From the NCBI GenBank assembly GCA_016165875.1, contig JABBOT010000005.1, forward strand, positions 5,489,186-5,553,185: a stretch of 64,000 nucleotides of DNA, written 5' to 3'. The stretch is from Acanthopleura granulata. Its lineage: Eukaryota > Mollusca > Polyplacophora > Chitonida > Chitonidae. Position 1 is the stretch's first letter, and the number at the start of each line of letters is the position of its first letter. The translations under genes and the position numbers were made by a program. Below the pieces are notes generated by a model that ran no database searches, was not told the origin of the DNA, and saw only the letters and a list, made by a program, of their open reading frames with translations. This document shows positions 33,601 to 42,285 of the stretch, piece after piece.

Positions 33601-35837
33601 AGAAATAGATTATACTGGACTGATCCAAGAGTAGTGCTGTCATGATATGATTGGAGAATATGGTCACAGTGGCAATGAACACAGAGAGGCACCTGGTTGA
33701 CTAAATATTACAATATGACGTACAGTGTCTTCCTAATGTCTATATATTCCCAGGTGTCTCAGAAACATTGTTGTGTTTTATGTTTCTTGTCACCCAGGCA
33801 GTTTTACGTGTATCCGGGCAGAACTCCACTTGTCCAGGCAGTTCGGATACTTCGGCGCCCAGGTATACCTCCCCAGCGCTTCCGTCGTCCTCATCTCATG
33901 GATCTCGTTCTGGCTCAACGTAGACTCAGTTCCTGCGAGAATCTCGCTGGGCTTGCTGACTGTACTCACCATGACAACGCAGTTCTCCAGCGTCAGGGAC
34001 AAGCTCCCCAGCGTCAGTTACGTCACCGCCTTGGATGTATGGATGTCGGCTTGCCTTTTGTTCGTCATTTCGTCGCTGTTGGAGTTCGCCCTCGTCAATG
34101 TTTTAGTGAGGAGGGATTACACGTCCAAGGGACGCATGAAGATATCGGAGAGTTACCATGGACGGGATGGCTACGGAAGGTCTAAGGAACTCTACGCATG
34201 CGTAAGTACCTTATGTTAGCAGTGTATACATAGCATAGATCGGTTGTCACTTCGTAGGGAAACCTTATCGCGTTAACATTGATGCGTTTACGAAGGCTTT
34301 AGAGGCTCGTCACATAAACAATGCCAATGAAGAGTTAAACAAGAAGTCTACTGCTCTCACTAGTAATTGCGGTGGGCTTTGAACTGGTGATTCGGAACAT
34401 TTCCTCACGAGAAACCCGGTAAATGCCTGAGAAGAATTTGCCCCACAATAAAGCAATCTCATATTTCCCATTCTTCATTCCTATCTCGTTCTGCATACCA
34501 ATGCGTCTTCTGCCATCGATCTTTGTCAAGTCTCTTCATCACAGGGATCAGGAACGGATCTTTTCCGTCCTTTTTACCATATGAAGAAAGTCTTTGTAAA
34601 ACATTCATAGTGTTTCGATACTGGCTCTTGGATAGCAGAAAATTTCCCGAGGAATACCATGAAACTGAAACGTTACTCAAAGAGAGGGCCATGGTTGAAT
34701 GAGGTGAAGGCAGTCCACATGACAAGGGGTTGGCTGTCAAGGGATGCCTGGAAAGCGATCATTACGAGTAATGCTCATCGAAGCAACATTTGACTGATCC
34801 CTACCAACAAAGTGCAGCTAACTGCATCGGAGGCATATCCAGTAGGATTCAGTCTGCTGACTTGGCATTATCAACATTTCCAGTCAGTTTAAATATAACA
34901 GCAGTTTGACCAAACACAAAGCGTACTGATGTAAATAGGTCAGTGTAGCGTACATGGAACACAAGGGTTCATTTTGAGTCAGCCACCCGTACTGAGAGTC
35001 AGTTAACGACAAATGATTACCTCAACTTTACGCTTTTAAATTACCATTATGTGTAAAACTATTTACAGCATATCCTGGTTATGCTAGGACAGTTGCTACT
35101 TTATGCCGTGATGGGGAAAGTATTCTTCGAAAACCAGTAATATAGGATCATGTTGTACAAAGTGTGTTTTGTCGCATTATTTCTGACTAGTTTAGTGAAG
35201 CTTCACCATACCCGCACCTATCCTAGTTATACGTACAACTGTAGTTCTTCAGATTGCGCGTTACTTTTGACATAACTGACAAAATGTGGTTGCGTGTATT
35301 ATGCATGTCACATTGACATTGGAAATTCAGTGATTTCCAACCTTATGGAGCTCGATAAAAATATGCAATGTTCTCCGTTGTATAACGATGCCGATTTTTC
35401 TTATAAAACCCTAAAAAAACGTTCTTTCTTTATCTGATCTTTGTTTGCTTTGGACGCATGGTTAAATAACTTCTCTAATTTCCTCGATAATGAGTCACAG
35501 TGGATCTTTGCCCAAGTCGTTTAAAAATATCCAGAGGAATTGAATATAGACCATCTGCAGCGCACTTGCCACAGTTTTCACACAGTTCGAACTTTCTTCT
35601 ATAAAATATGTCCTTAACGCACAAAAACTTAAAACCGTCACCATTTTCTTCCTGCAGGCCAAATCCGATGAATGGGAAAGGAAACCAAAGAAGATCTCCT
35701 ATTCGTGTATTCCAAGCGCCAAGTTTTTAGGAAGTGCACGTTTCGTCGACAAAGCGGCTAGAGTCGTATTTCCTGTCATGTTCGTTATATTTAACTTCGT
35801 TTATTGGATGATCTATTTGGACATGTGGATCAAATGA
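16592..35837 (+). CDS. Anion-selective Cys-loop ligand-gated channel subunit, six 3' exons (5' incomplete)
   Basis: This is a subunit of a pentameric neurotransmitter-gated chloride channel of the glycine/GABA/glutamate-gated group, acting in the plasma membrane. Six exons join without breaking frame (phases 1, 0, 2, 1, 1, 0 at the successive exon starts) and all five introns are GT-AG. The product has the beta-2 FLRQQW motif, loop A WVPDLYF, a Cys-loop with 13 residues between the cysteines, a second cysteine pair in loop C as in glycine receptors and GluCl, M1, M2 with PAR, M3, a short M3-M4 loop of about 65 residues, and M4 close to the C-terminus. About 364 residues are covered, so roughly 50-100 N-terminal residues including the signal peptide are missing. 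I could not find those exons upstream. Family assignment is strong; ligand identity (glycine, glutamate, GABA, histamine or other) cannot be settled from the sequence. Confidence 0.93.
17029..17292 (+). mobile_element. SINE family 1 (V-SINE-like)
   Basis: It has the tRNA-like head CCGGTTAGCGCCCTAGCGCA and the B-box region GTGAGTTCAAGTCCAGCTCA, then body GTACGTGGGAAGGTCCGCC, tail GTGAAATATTCTTGAGTACG, and an (AATC)n/(AAAT)n end. It lies in the first identified intron, between the two halves of the local duplication. Confidence 0.85.
17293..17625 (+). repeat. Intronic tandem duplication, copy 2 (downstream of exon a)
   Basis: This is the counterpart of 16150-16535. The similarity fades before the point where copy 1 reaches the acceptor of exon a, and no second exon a is visible after it. 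Confidence 0.75.
17781..17998 (-). mobile_element. SINE family 3 copy, reverse orientation
   Basis: Read on the minus strand it carries CATCAATATGGTGTGCATAT, AACTTGTCAAAGGTCGGTGG, CCCCAAGAACTCCGATGTCC and a degraded V-type tail, matching the copy at 29367-29620. Confidence 0.75.
18610..18770 (+). pseudogene. Non-LTR reverse transcriptase relic
   Basis: A short translation reading HPAGCILDPVHFLVHINDL then LINLTLISEDKSIS aligns in pattern with the RT core GSILGPLLFLIYINDL...LFADDTSLS of CR1/L2-like LINEs. The catalytic FADD has become ISED. Only about 50 codons remain before stop codons. It lies in the first identified intron. Confidence 0.5.
20060..20430. repeat. Degenerate tandem array with GTGCACAGTAC core
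   Basis: The phrases TTTAGTGCACCGTACTT, ATCTAGTGCACAGTACCT, ATATAGTGCACTGTACAT, AAAGTGCACAATACTTCG and TTCAGTGCACAGTATTTC recur at about 55-70 bp, often preceded by TACCGTGGAT/TACCGTAGAT. Each core (AGTGCACAGTAC) is near-palindromic. The array is in the large intron before exon b. Confidence 0.7.
21591..21620 (+). repeat. Poly-A tract
   Basis: About 30 consecutive A. It could be the tail of a retrotransposed sequence, but nothing upstream was recognised. Confidence 0.8.
22560..22765 (+). mobile_element. SINE family 2 copy
   Basis: It contains GGTGTCATGTCTGGTGTCTT, CAGTGGCAGCAGCACTTTGG, GACTCGCCCTCCCACAAGAAGAC, a V-type tail TTCTTGAGTACGACGTAAAA and a CAGGCATACATACGTATACA end. It matches 40354-40680, which defines a family whose 3' end uses a CATACATA repeat instead of AAAT. 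Confidence 0.75.
25025..25118 (-). mobile_element. SINE V-type tail fragment
   Basis: ATTTATTGACTTGATTTGTG then TTTTACGCCGTACTCAATAA and TATTTCTCTTATACCAG is the reverse complement of the family 1 SINE tail. Only the 3' end is present. It lies about 200 bp before exon b. Confidence 0.7.
25309..25535 (+). CDS. Channel exon b: loops D, A and E of the ligand-binding domain
   Basis: The exon starts after atttacag and ends before gtcagt, after two bases of an Arg codon. It encodes DFSVNMFLRQQWTDYRL, the loop A signature NIWVPDLYF, and MPNRLIHVYKNATVLYNI. The Arg of FLRQQW aligns with the ligand-contacting arginine of glycine receptors (R65 region) and of GluCl, which fits a small carboxylate-bearing ligand. 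The intron before it is 8.6 kb long, the largest in the gene as seen here. Confidence 0.95.
25536..27984 (+). other. Intron between exons b and c
   Basis: This is noncoding, with GT donor and AG acceptor. A short local repeat is visible at 25900-26000 (GCATGGTGAAGATATCTGGATAAGAGCA resembling GCTGGAAAGATCTGGGTAAAAGCA). No mobile element was recognised. Confidence 0.6.
27985..28067 (+). CDS. Channel exon c: Cys-loop
   Basis: The exon starts after gtgtttttcag and ends before gtaagt. It completes the split Arg codon and then encodes VSMTFSCPMDLTYYPLDIQI followed by CFIEMAS. The two cysteines are separated by 13 residues, with the near-invariant Pro and Asp of the loop (YPLD), so this is the diagnostic Cys-loop. 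It leaves one base of a Phe codon that the next exon completes. Confidence 0.95.
28196..28545 (+). repeat. TGTCTC/TGTCTTC minisatellite with higher-order repeat
   Basis: The + strand is a pyrimidine/GT-rich series of about 10-12-bp words such as CCATGTCTCGTGTCTTC. On top of this a 117-131-bp higher-order unit is repeated: CTGAAGCCCC(C/G)ATATC(T/C)GATA...CACATGTTTCGGGTCTCC occurs at 28350 and 28467, and TGTGTCCAAGTCTCGTGTCTTC at 28310 and 28441. It sits in the intron after the Cys-loop exon. Open frames through it are repeat artefacts. Confidence 0.85.
29367..29620 (+). mobile_element. SINE family 3 copy
   Basis: GGGCCTTGGTGACATTTAGT, ACCATATTGGTGTGCAAATC, CAGTAGCTTGCCAAAGTTCG and GGTGGTTTACACTCGGCCAC are followed by a V-type tail remnant, GCGTTAAACACGAATCAAATA, and an AAAT end. 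It lies in the intron between exons c and d. Confidence 0.75.
29982..30200 (-). mobile_element. SINE family 1, reverse orientation, degraded
   Basis: It begins with TTCTCAAGAATATTTTACTC and continues with ACATTATGGTGGAAGGAATCC, GGGCAGAGCCCGGG, GACCTTCCCTTGTGCTGG, CAGCATGAGTTAGACTTCAA and TAGTGGGAGGTCTCTGAGG. Together these are the reverse complement of the family 1 body and B-box region. Confidence 0.8.
30463..30597 (+). CDS. Channel exon d: loops B and F, start of loop C
   Basis: The exon starts after tactttttcag and ends before gtaagt, after the first base of a Gly codon. The encoded segment begins SFAFTTDKLIFKW when joined to the previous exon, matching the SFGYTTDDLIFEW-type loop B segment of glycine-receptor-like subunits. 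It continues through LPQFKLVKIENSTCDD, which holds the first cysteine of the loop-C pair and an N-x-S/T sequon (NST). A tandem repeat resembling this exon's own donor starts just downstream. Confidence 0.93.
30625..30865 (+). repeat. Donor-like minisatellite next to exon d
   Basis: Units of about 24 bp approximate TTGACTGATGTCGGTGAGTAGC. GGTGAGTA occurs about five times, with further GTGAGT/GGTGAGC variants. The unit resembles the exon d end plus its donor (GATGTCG|GTAAGTA), which lies immediately upstream at 30591-30603, so each unit carries a consensus-quality 5' splice site on the sense strand. Confidence 0.8.
30866..33480 (+). other. Intron between exons d and e: no element recognised
   Basis: This is AT-rich noncoding sequence. 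A short GA run (31788-31802) is the only simple repeat noticed. Confidence 0.5.
33480..33565 (+). mobile_element. Possible SINE family 2 fragment
   Basis: GACTGGATGGTTGTCATGTC then TGATGTCTCCAGAG and CATTCCAGCTAGCCAGCACT follow the family 2 core (ATGTCATGTCTGGTGTCTTC...TTCCAGTGGCAGCATCACTTT) with many substitutions. It is partial and weak. Confidence 0.4.
33798..34201 (+). CDS. Channel exon e: loop C, M1, M2, M3
   Basis: The exon starts after tcacccag and ends in phase 0 before gtaagt, encoding 134 full residues. It carries the second loop-C cysteine (GSFTCIR), M1 (about YLPSASVVLISWISFWL), M2 beginning VPARISLGLLTVLTMTTQ, the M2-M3 linker with LPSVSYVTALDVWM, and M3 (CLLFVISSLLEFALVNVLV). 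The PAR triplet before M2 is the established anion-selectivity signature. M2 6' (codon 33956-33958) is Leu, where most anionic subunits have Thr; 2' is Ser and the 9' gate is Leu. The start of the cytoplasmic M3-M4 loop is also encoded here and is rich in Lys, Arg and Ser. Confidence 0.95.
34202..35657 (+). other. Intron between exons e and f
   Basis: This is noncoding with canonical GT-AG borders. No repeat or mobile element was recognised. Confidence 0.7.
35658..35837 (+). CDS. Channel exon f: M3-M4 loop end, M4 and stop codon
   Basis: The exon starts after cttcctgcag and encodes 59 residues ending in TGA. It holds the basic end of the cytoplasmic loop (ERKPKK), the amphipathic pre-M4 segment SARFVDKAARVVFP, typical of the family, and M4 (about VMFVIFNFVYWMIYL). 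The protein stops five residues after M4 (DMWIK), normal for this family. M4 position, the C-terminus and the splice phase all agree, so this is the authentic last coding exon. Confidence 0.95.
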   Translation, partial: AKSDEWERKPKKISYSCIPSAKFLGSARFVDKAARVVFPVMFVIFNFVYWMIYLDMWIK

Positions 35838-36873
35838 AAACGTTCCATCGCTTGCCTCAATGTGGGTACTAAATGCTGTAATCGGTGAAGAGGGGTTAAA
35901 ATCCGAAGAGCTGATCTTGTTTGTTTAGAATTTCTGGGCGGTAACGGCACTGTAGGTCTACAAGTTATGTACTTGAGCCCACATGTCTTTCCTTCCGCGA
36001 TATGAGGCACTTCTCATAAATGTTTGGTATTATTAAACAGGTGTCAGTATTTTGGACCTAGGGCATATAAATTCATTCTGTCCTACGGTTGAGGTTCCAT
36101 GATGGTGAACAATCGTGAAGAAAAAGAAATTTTACGGAGCATCATTTTGGATGAGACGACTGCTATAATTACCAATGACTTAAGAAAGAATCTAAGACTT
36201 TATGATGTTGATAAAAAAGAGATCAAATGCCTTATATGATTTTCCAGCTTGCCTTAATGTATCATGTCACGTAACAATACCATTCATTGTAGACATTCGG
36301 GATTTCATGAATTGTTAATTAGTGTAGCATATACATGTACATATCAGTAACATCTCTATCATTCGTTCAAAGCAATGTACTTAAAAAGAAGCTTTCCTCA
36401 CCAACATGAATTTTTTGCTTCTATCTTTGGCGCATCGTAACTCTGTGAAGCTCTATTTAAATATTGTAACTTGATTTTTTACTAATCTGTAGAAATGTCT
36501 TGCGCGTTTGTCTCAGTTTAAACGGTAAACTTGTTCAAACAGTTAAATCAGTTACATCTAGTTTTTTCAGAACCTGTATTTGTTTTTCCGTCTTAAATTA
36601 ATACCATGCAAACACCGTTATCATTGCCACATCAATAAATTAGAAAATGCAGCTTATTCGATTTTCTGTGACTACTCGAGTTATATGTAGGATGAATATT
36701 AAATTTTTAGACGTGCCTAATAAGAACTTTTCAAATGAAAGGCCAAGGTACCCTTTTTCTTTAAATTTGATGGTTTTAGTCATGATAACAGTATCGTTTG
36801 ATAAGGTACTCCCTATAACAGCGCTTAAGTGGAATTCAAACTAATGTCAGCAGAGTTATTTTCGAACGACCCT
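35838..36873 (+). other. 3' UTR and 3' flank of the channel gene
   Basis: This stretch is AT-rich with no further coding. Candidate polyadenylation signals on the + strand are ATTAAA at 36032-36037, followed by a GT-rich stretch, and AATAAA at 36634-36639. Which one is used, if either, cannot be decided here. The region ends at the sharp left edge of the inverted 2-kb repeat. Confidence 0.4.
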
Positions 36874-37885
36874 TCTATATTATTTGGCTATAAATATTGT
36901 ACAACTGCTATGCATCATGTACAAGACCTTTGGCATATAACAACGCAAGTAAGTGACAAGGAAACAAATGATTAATTTGGGCGAAAAGATTAAATTTCAG
37001 ATTAAAACTTTCTGATTGCTTTATGTCTGCTTCGTATGTACTTCTTCATGGCATTTGTGAAAATCGCATAAACCTTTGGTATTTATTTGCAAACAGAAAA
37101 CTTTTGGCGTTCTGCGTAAACCCATGTCTTGGATGGAAAACGCTGTTAAAATGTAACTCTGTCAAAATCTATTTTTGAATTTGAAGTCATTATTTTTGTA
37201 AGTTTAAATCGCTTTATTATTATGATTAAGTGGTGATTAACAAGATGTTTGGATGTATAAATGTATCATTGTAAACTTCATTGATTCTGGTGCTTTTTGA
37301 ATGGACGTAAATATTTGGTAATTCTATTTATACATACTCCATGTACCAGTTTTGATGCCTTAAGAGGACATACCCATGCTAGTATGTTGGATCTAATAAA
37401 CAGATACAACGGATTCCTCAGTTTTAGGCCACGCAACATATTGCTTATCATAATGTCGTGTCAACCAATCGATTCCGGATTTTAACTAGCGAGTAGCTAA
37501 CTGGCATGTAGTTGTATTCAGTTTTTCATTTCAGCAAAATCGGCCTGACGAACACATCTTTGCAGGGGGTATATTTATAAATTCCACGTGACGAGCGTAG
37601 TCGCTGATAATACCATTAAGATTAAAGCCCAGTTTGACTGGAAGAGAAAAGATTTCCAGACATGTCAAAATAACCCCATGTGCACGGCAGACTCTAGCTC
37701 ATCGTTTGTATTGCCGATGGTACTAATGAAATAACTCGCTGCTTGACTGACTGAAAAAGCTGCGAAGTAAATAAATCAAGAATTCTTCCACGCATACAGT
37801 ATTTGTTGTGCTGTGATGCAAGTGAAAAATTTAATATAGGCAAGTTTCAGTAGAATATGCAAGTTCATGGTCACCGTATAACTTA

Positions 37886-38180
37886 TGACTCCACGTCTTG
37901 CCTCTATAGTGGCACCTTTAAGAGTCCACATAGAACCTTATTATTAGGTTTTAGTTTAGCACCCCATATGAAAAGGAAACTGAAGAAAGTGAAATTTCGC
38001 GGAAAATGGCTGTTTTCGGGTATTGCGATCAAATGTATAGAGTGGCCTTTACACATAGAAAAGAAGGTGCGCCCATTAAAGCCTTACTGGTTCCATGTCT
38101 TGCCTCTGTAGTGGCACCCCGTAAGGTTCCATATAGAACCTTATTAGTAGGGTTTAGTTTAGAACCCCATATGAAGGGTG
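37886..38180 (+). repeat. Internal paired module with a dyad
   Basis: GACTCCACGTCTTGCCTCTA... (37886-37976) and GGTTCCATGTCTTGCCTCTG... (38089-38180) are two about 90-bp versions of one module spaced 204 bp apart. Each ends in a TAGAACCTTATTA(T/G)TAGG...ACCCCATATGAA stretch. The second has a 7-bp-stem hairpin AAGGTTC-CATATA-GAACCTT at 38123-38142. The module is inside the 2-kb repeat and is present in both of its copies. Confidence 0.75.
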
Positions 38181-38654
38181 TCAGGTTGCACCAGGATATC
38201 ATTAAGGCCTAAGTGGAATTTACGACCGCTGCCTTTTCCAGATGTTATCTTTCTACTCTAAATATCCATTGCATATGAAATCCTCTTCATACTTGTTTTG
38301 GAGTTTGTAATTGTGGAAAATTTTATTTTTCTTTCCTTATGTCCACCATCATGAATGTATCTGATTTGTTTGAAGGGTGAGGGTTCGCACTAAGGAGAAA
38401 ACAAGTTTACATAGGATAGTATATTAGTGTTCAGAATAGAACCATAAATGCCTTTATAGCATCCTAACTGATCCCTCTTTTTCCGGTTGAGAAGTGTTAT
38501 TCGAAAATCGGACGACACTTTAACTGGATTTTGAAACACATCTAATGTCGATGAGGAATGATATACAACATCATGTCATTGTAATGTTGTGCGTTATTGT
38601 CCATGTATATAGGCCTTAACAGATATATGTGTTATGTTCATTATTATTATAGAC

Positions 38655-38873
38655 TAGACTCCCACCAATCCGGTCGCTGTGAGTTTAAGAACAGCTCATG
38701 CTGGCTTCCTCTCCGGCCGTACGTGGGAAGGTCTGCCAGCAACCTGCGGATTGTCGTGGGTTTCCGCCGGGCTCTGACCGGTTTCCTCCCACCATAATGC
38801 CCGCCGCCGTCGTATAAGTAAAATATTCTTGACTACGGCGTAAAAACACCAATCAATCAAATCAAATCAAATT
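38655..38873 (+). mobile_element. SINE family 1, 5' truncated
   Basis: It begins abruptly at GACTCCCACCAATCCGGTCG and lacks the tRNA-like A-box. It then has the body CCGTACGTGGGAAGGTCTGCC, the tail AAAATATTCTTGACTACGGC, and an (AATC/AAAT) end. It forms the right edge of the 2-kb repeat. Confidence 0.85.
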
Positions 38874-39340
38874 ATAAACTAGAATATTTCTAAAGCCAAG
38901 CGCTCATGAACAGTTTTCCTCTGTCTAAATTTTCTCCTAGTGAGAGGTTGTATTTAACCGGAGCACTTTGTGTCCTACTGCTTCTTTCGTTCTTTTCGAC
39001 TATTCTTAAATGCTATACTTTAAGAAAGATCACATCACTGACTATATGTGAATATTGGCTGAAATGATACTGAGTCAAGAGATAACTCCACTGGACTTGA
39101 CTGTCGTGAAAGTAAAATATTTCTTAAAACATCCAGTAATAAGTAAATAACAAATCGGGTATCCTTCACACACAAACCTGAGCGCCCTCACACACCGAAT
39201 GAACAATTCTTGAGACCAGCGTTAATCACCAATGAAATAATTTGACAACTGGAGTTCTCATTCTCACACAGTTGTTTTGAAGAGAAAATAGTTACAGTGA
39301 TTCATAACCACAAACGTGATTTTCAGGAGTCATGAAACAT

Positions 39341-39645
39341 GTTTATGAGTATATCTGGGCTTCTGAGGCATGTTTCTGGGGCTCATGAGGCGTGTTTCTG
39401 GGGCTTCTGAGGCGTGTTTCTAGGGCTTATAAGCCGTAATTCTTGGGCTCATAAGGCTTGTTTCTGGGGTCTATGAGGTGTGTTTCTGGGGCTTCTGAGG
39501 CATGTTTCTGGGGCTCCTGAGGCGTTCTTCTGGGGCTTCTGAGGGGTGTTTCTGGGGGCTTCTGAGGCGTGTTTCTAGGGCTTATAAGCAGTAATTCTGG
39601 GGCTCATAAGGCTTGTTTCTGGGGCCTATGAGGTGTGTTTCTAGG
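39341..39645 (+). repeat. 22-bp minisatellite with higher-order structure
   Basis: The unit is close to GGGGCTTCTGAGGCGTGTTTCT, about 13-14 copies. A seven-unit block beginning GGCGTGTTTCTAGGGCTTAT (39411) is repeated at 39567, an offset of about 156 bp, so the array grew partly by block duplication. Confidence 0.9.
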
Positions 39646-40169
39646 GAGGGTTTGTACAAATACTGATAGTGCAGATCTTCACTCCTTCTCACGTCGTTTG
39701 AGGCCGTTAGACGTGTAACAATGAAGTTCATTATCATTTCAGTTTCCTTAATGGATTGTACAACACACATTCAGTTGTTATCAAAGTGTTCCATTTTATA
39801 AATGGGCTATATGAGTATCGTATCTTTCATAAACTAGTATAGTATACTTTTATTTGATGGATTAGTGTAAAAAAATCCATTTATATGCTATGATTAAATA
39901 AAAAGCATTTTGAATGTGTTTTGAGTTAGGTATGTTAATTTGATCCAAGTTGAAACAATTTTGACAATTTTATCACATATATATAAACCGTGCCAGATGG
40001 AAATCAAGAGGAGCCAGGCTTAATCCTCCCACTTCATTTGTCAAGGAATTATACAGTTCCAACGGGACGCCTTATACGGTTTGTGTATATTTTGCCCCTC
40101 GATATAACTGAGACGAGAAAACACAGTTGATCTCCTTGTTCAATATATATACAGGGCAACTCTCTTGGT

Positions 40170-40353
40170 TGATTGTTTAATACCTTCCTCTCCGGCTATG
40201 TACGTGGGAAGGCTGCCAGCAGCCTACGGATGGTTTTGGTTTCCCCTGCGCTCTGCTCGATTTCCTCCCACCATAATGCTGGCCGCCGTCGTATAAGTGA
40301 AATATTCTCGAGTACTGCAAAAAACACCAATCAAATAAATAAATAAATAAATG
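40170..40353 (+). mobile_element. SINE family 1, 5' truncated
   Basis: TACCTTCCTCTCCGGCTATG, TACGTGGGAAGGCTGCCAGC and TTTCCTCCCACCATAATGCT are followed by the tail GTGAAATATTCTCGAGTACT and an (AAAT)n end. Confidence 0.85.
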
Positions 40354-40680
40354 TTGGTCAGAGCATCCGTTTCGTGGTCGAGAGGTCAGCTTTAGAAACT
40401 GTACCTGTAACTGCCTCGCTTTGGGCTCAAAACTGAAAGGTTAGAGCAAGAAAACAGGATTTCTCTGCCTGATGTAAGCAAAATGTGACTGGGCTGGATG
40501 TCATGTCTGGTGTCTTCGGCATGGTGTTCCAGTGGCAGCATCACTTTGGCCGGATGGACTCAAACTGCCACAAGAAGACAGTACATATGCATTCCGAAGA
40601 ACACCTCGTCATCATATGACTGAAAAATTGTTGAGTAGACGTAAAACTCAAGCATACATACAAACATATATACACGCTGC
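40354..40680 (+). mobile_element. SINE family 2 copy
   Basis: The head GGTCAGAGCATCCGTTTCGT...GGGCTCAAAACTGAAAGG is a possible degenerate pol III promoter region. The body has GATGTCATGTCTGGTGTCTT and TTCCAGTGGCAGCATCACTT, then ACAAGAAGACAG, tail TTGTTGAGTAGACGTAAAAC and a CATACATACAAACATATATA end. It is inserted directly after a family 1 SINE. Confidence 0.8.
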
Positions 40681-40910
40681 TTAAGAATATTTCACTTACG
40701 AGACGGCGGCGAGCATTATGGCGGGAGGAAATCGAGCAGAGCGCAGGAGAAACCAAAACCATCCGTAGGTTGCTGGCAGGCCTTCCCACGTACATAGCCG
40801 GAGAGGAAGGCAGCATTAACAGGACTTGAACTCACAAAGACTGAATTGGTGGGAGGCTTCTGGGTCATTAACGCGCTTACCAGCTGAACCACGGAGTCCC
40901 CCTCCCCCCG
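40681..40910 (-). mobile_element. SINE family 1, reverse orientation, with tRNA-like head
   Basis: On the minus strand it has a head close to ACTCCGTGGTTCAGCTGGTA (A-box-like) and B-box GAGTTCAAGTCCTG, then the usual body and tail. It is the most complete tRNA-like head of this family in the window. It lies in opposite orientation to the SINE at 40170. Confidence 0.85.
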
Positions 40911-41094
40911 CTAGCCACCACGGAGATGGTCATTTGAGTAGAGCAGAAAACTCCGGTCAAATGAATACAAAAGACGACATAATAATAGTTTTGCGTCACT
41001 AAAATGTCATGTCGAAGATACGAAGTGTCACTCTTTCTCATTATATAAAAGCTGAATCAACCAGATTACTGATGTTATAGTCTTCGGTTTGGAT

Positions 41095-42190
41095 CGTTAG
41101 GGGATTGAATTCCGGATACACCGTATAAGAGGTAGAAGCTCTATCAACTACACATCTGCAACCATTACCAAATCGGTGGAAATCAGATAGTGGTATAATA
41201 CCCGGTCGGGGTACAACCTAGCTGATTGGTTTGTTTAAGACTGAAATGTATTATAAAAACAAATTATTTTTACAAGATGAGGTAAATGTTTTCCGTTCAT
41301 TGACACAACCATACCGTCTCCCCGAAGCATCATATTATTGATGATGTTATAAACGTGGTGTTTGGTGCACACCTTCTACTTTATATAAAATTTGCTTACA
41401 GCTTGGAAATTGATAAACGTCACCGTCTGTATCATTAAAGGTTACACTTGTCACAGTTGTTGCCGAGTTGTAGTACTTTTTCCACATAATCCATATTGTG
41501 CCACAGAAAGTTTTCGGAGTTATGGGTCGGCGTTAGAACAGATTGAGGATTTCCTGTTTCGATCTAACGACCGACCTGTGTCAGACGACCGATTTGTGTC
41601 AGCTAAGAATTCGAGGCCGTCAAACTGCTGTTTACATTATACAGTGATAGAAAAGGGCTTGTGATAACCTATACGGTATGATAAGCAGACGTCATGTGTA
41701 GCATTAACTTAACGGTTACTTAAAAAGTAAAAATTATTTAATGGATATACTGCACACTGAACTAACGCCAATTCTGCCCAGGTAAGTATACAGAGTTATG
41801 AAAAAGGACCATACCATCTGTCCACGTTGTTGTACTCTGATTTACAGTCGATAATGGAGGTACATTATCATTATAATGATAATAATGTACATTATGTGTA
41901 TTTATATCTTTATCAGCTAATTCTATTTGTTTGTATATAGGAACCTTTCATATTCTGTAAATCAATCTATTTTGTTCATGTCTATGTAGTTCTAAATGTG
42001 ATATGTAATATCCCATGTTCTTCTTGTAAACCCGAAATTATATTAAGGTTGTGCAGTTTCCTATGTCAGTTCTCCCACTCACGATCCATCATTCTATTCA
42101 CAAATGAATGGACATTTGTGTTAATTATAATTTAGAACGGCGCCAATCCCTCTGGGGATAATGTACGTGTTAGTTTCGACAGTGTTTTAT
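41095..42190 (+). repeat. Large repeat family, copy A (right part only)
   Basis: Blocks match 63105-63985 of copy C in order: AATCAGATAGTGGTATAATA, CTAGCTGATTGGTTTGTTTAAGAC, AAACGTGGTGTTTGGTGCACAC, AAGTTTTCGGAGTTATG, TCATGTCTATGTAGTTCTAA, and CAGTTTCCTATGTCAGTTCTCCCA. An imperfect hairpin (GTACATTATCATTATAATGATAATAATGTAC) lies at 41860-41895. No convincing coding is seen. Confidence 0.8.
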
Positions 42191-42285
42191 GCAAGCAAAC
42201 CGACTAAACTTCTCAACTTATTTTAAACCGCTCGTTTGATATCGTCCATAACACGTATCTTTCCTGAGCTTCAGTGCTCACAGTG

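Larger units (their letters stand above)
36874..38880 (+). repeat. 2-kb repeat unit, copy 1 (inverted relative to 53058-55086)
   Basis: The body from TCTATATTATTTGGCTATAA (36874) to ATTATTATAGACTAGACTCC, plus a 5'-truncated family 1 SINE at its right end, recurs as the reverse complement at 53058-55086. By eye the body is about 97-98% identical and the SINE part only about 90%. Copy 2 carries roughly 30 extra bases near the point matching 38380. Short open frames are shared by both copies only because the DNA is near-identical. No transposase or TIR is seen. Confidence 0.9.

Noticed and set aside
37857..38212. Open frames conserved between 37857-38212 and 53747-54156 as a conserved small protein
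   Set aside because: The DNA copies are near-identical, so shared frames carry no evidence of selection. No start context, domain or splice support is seen.
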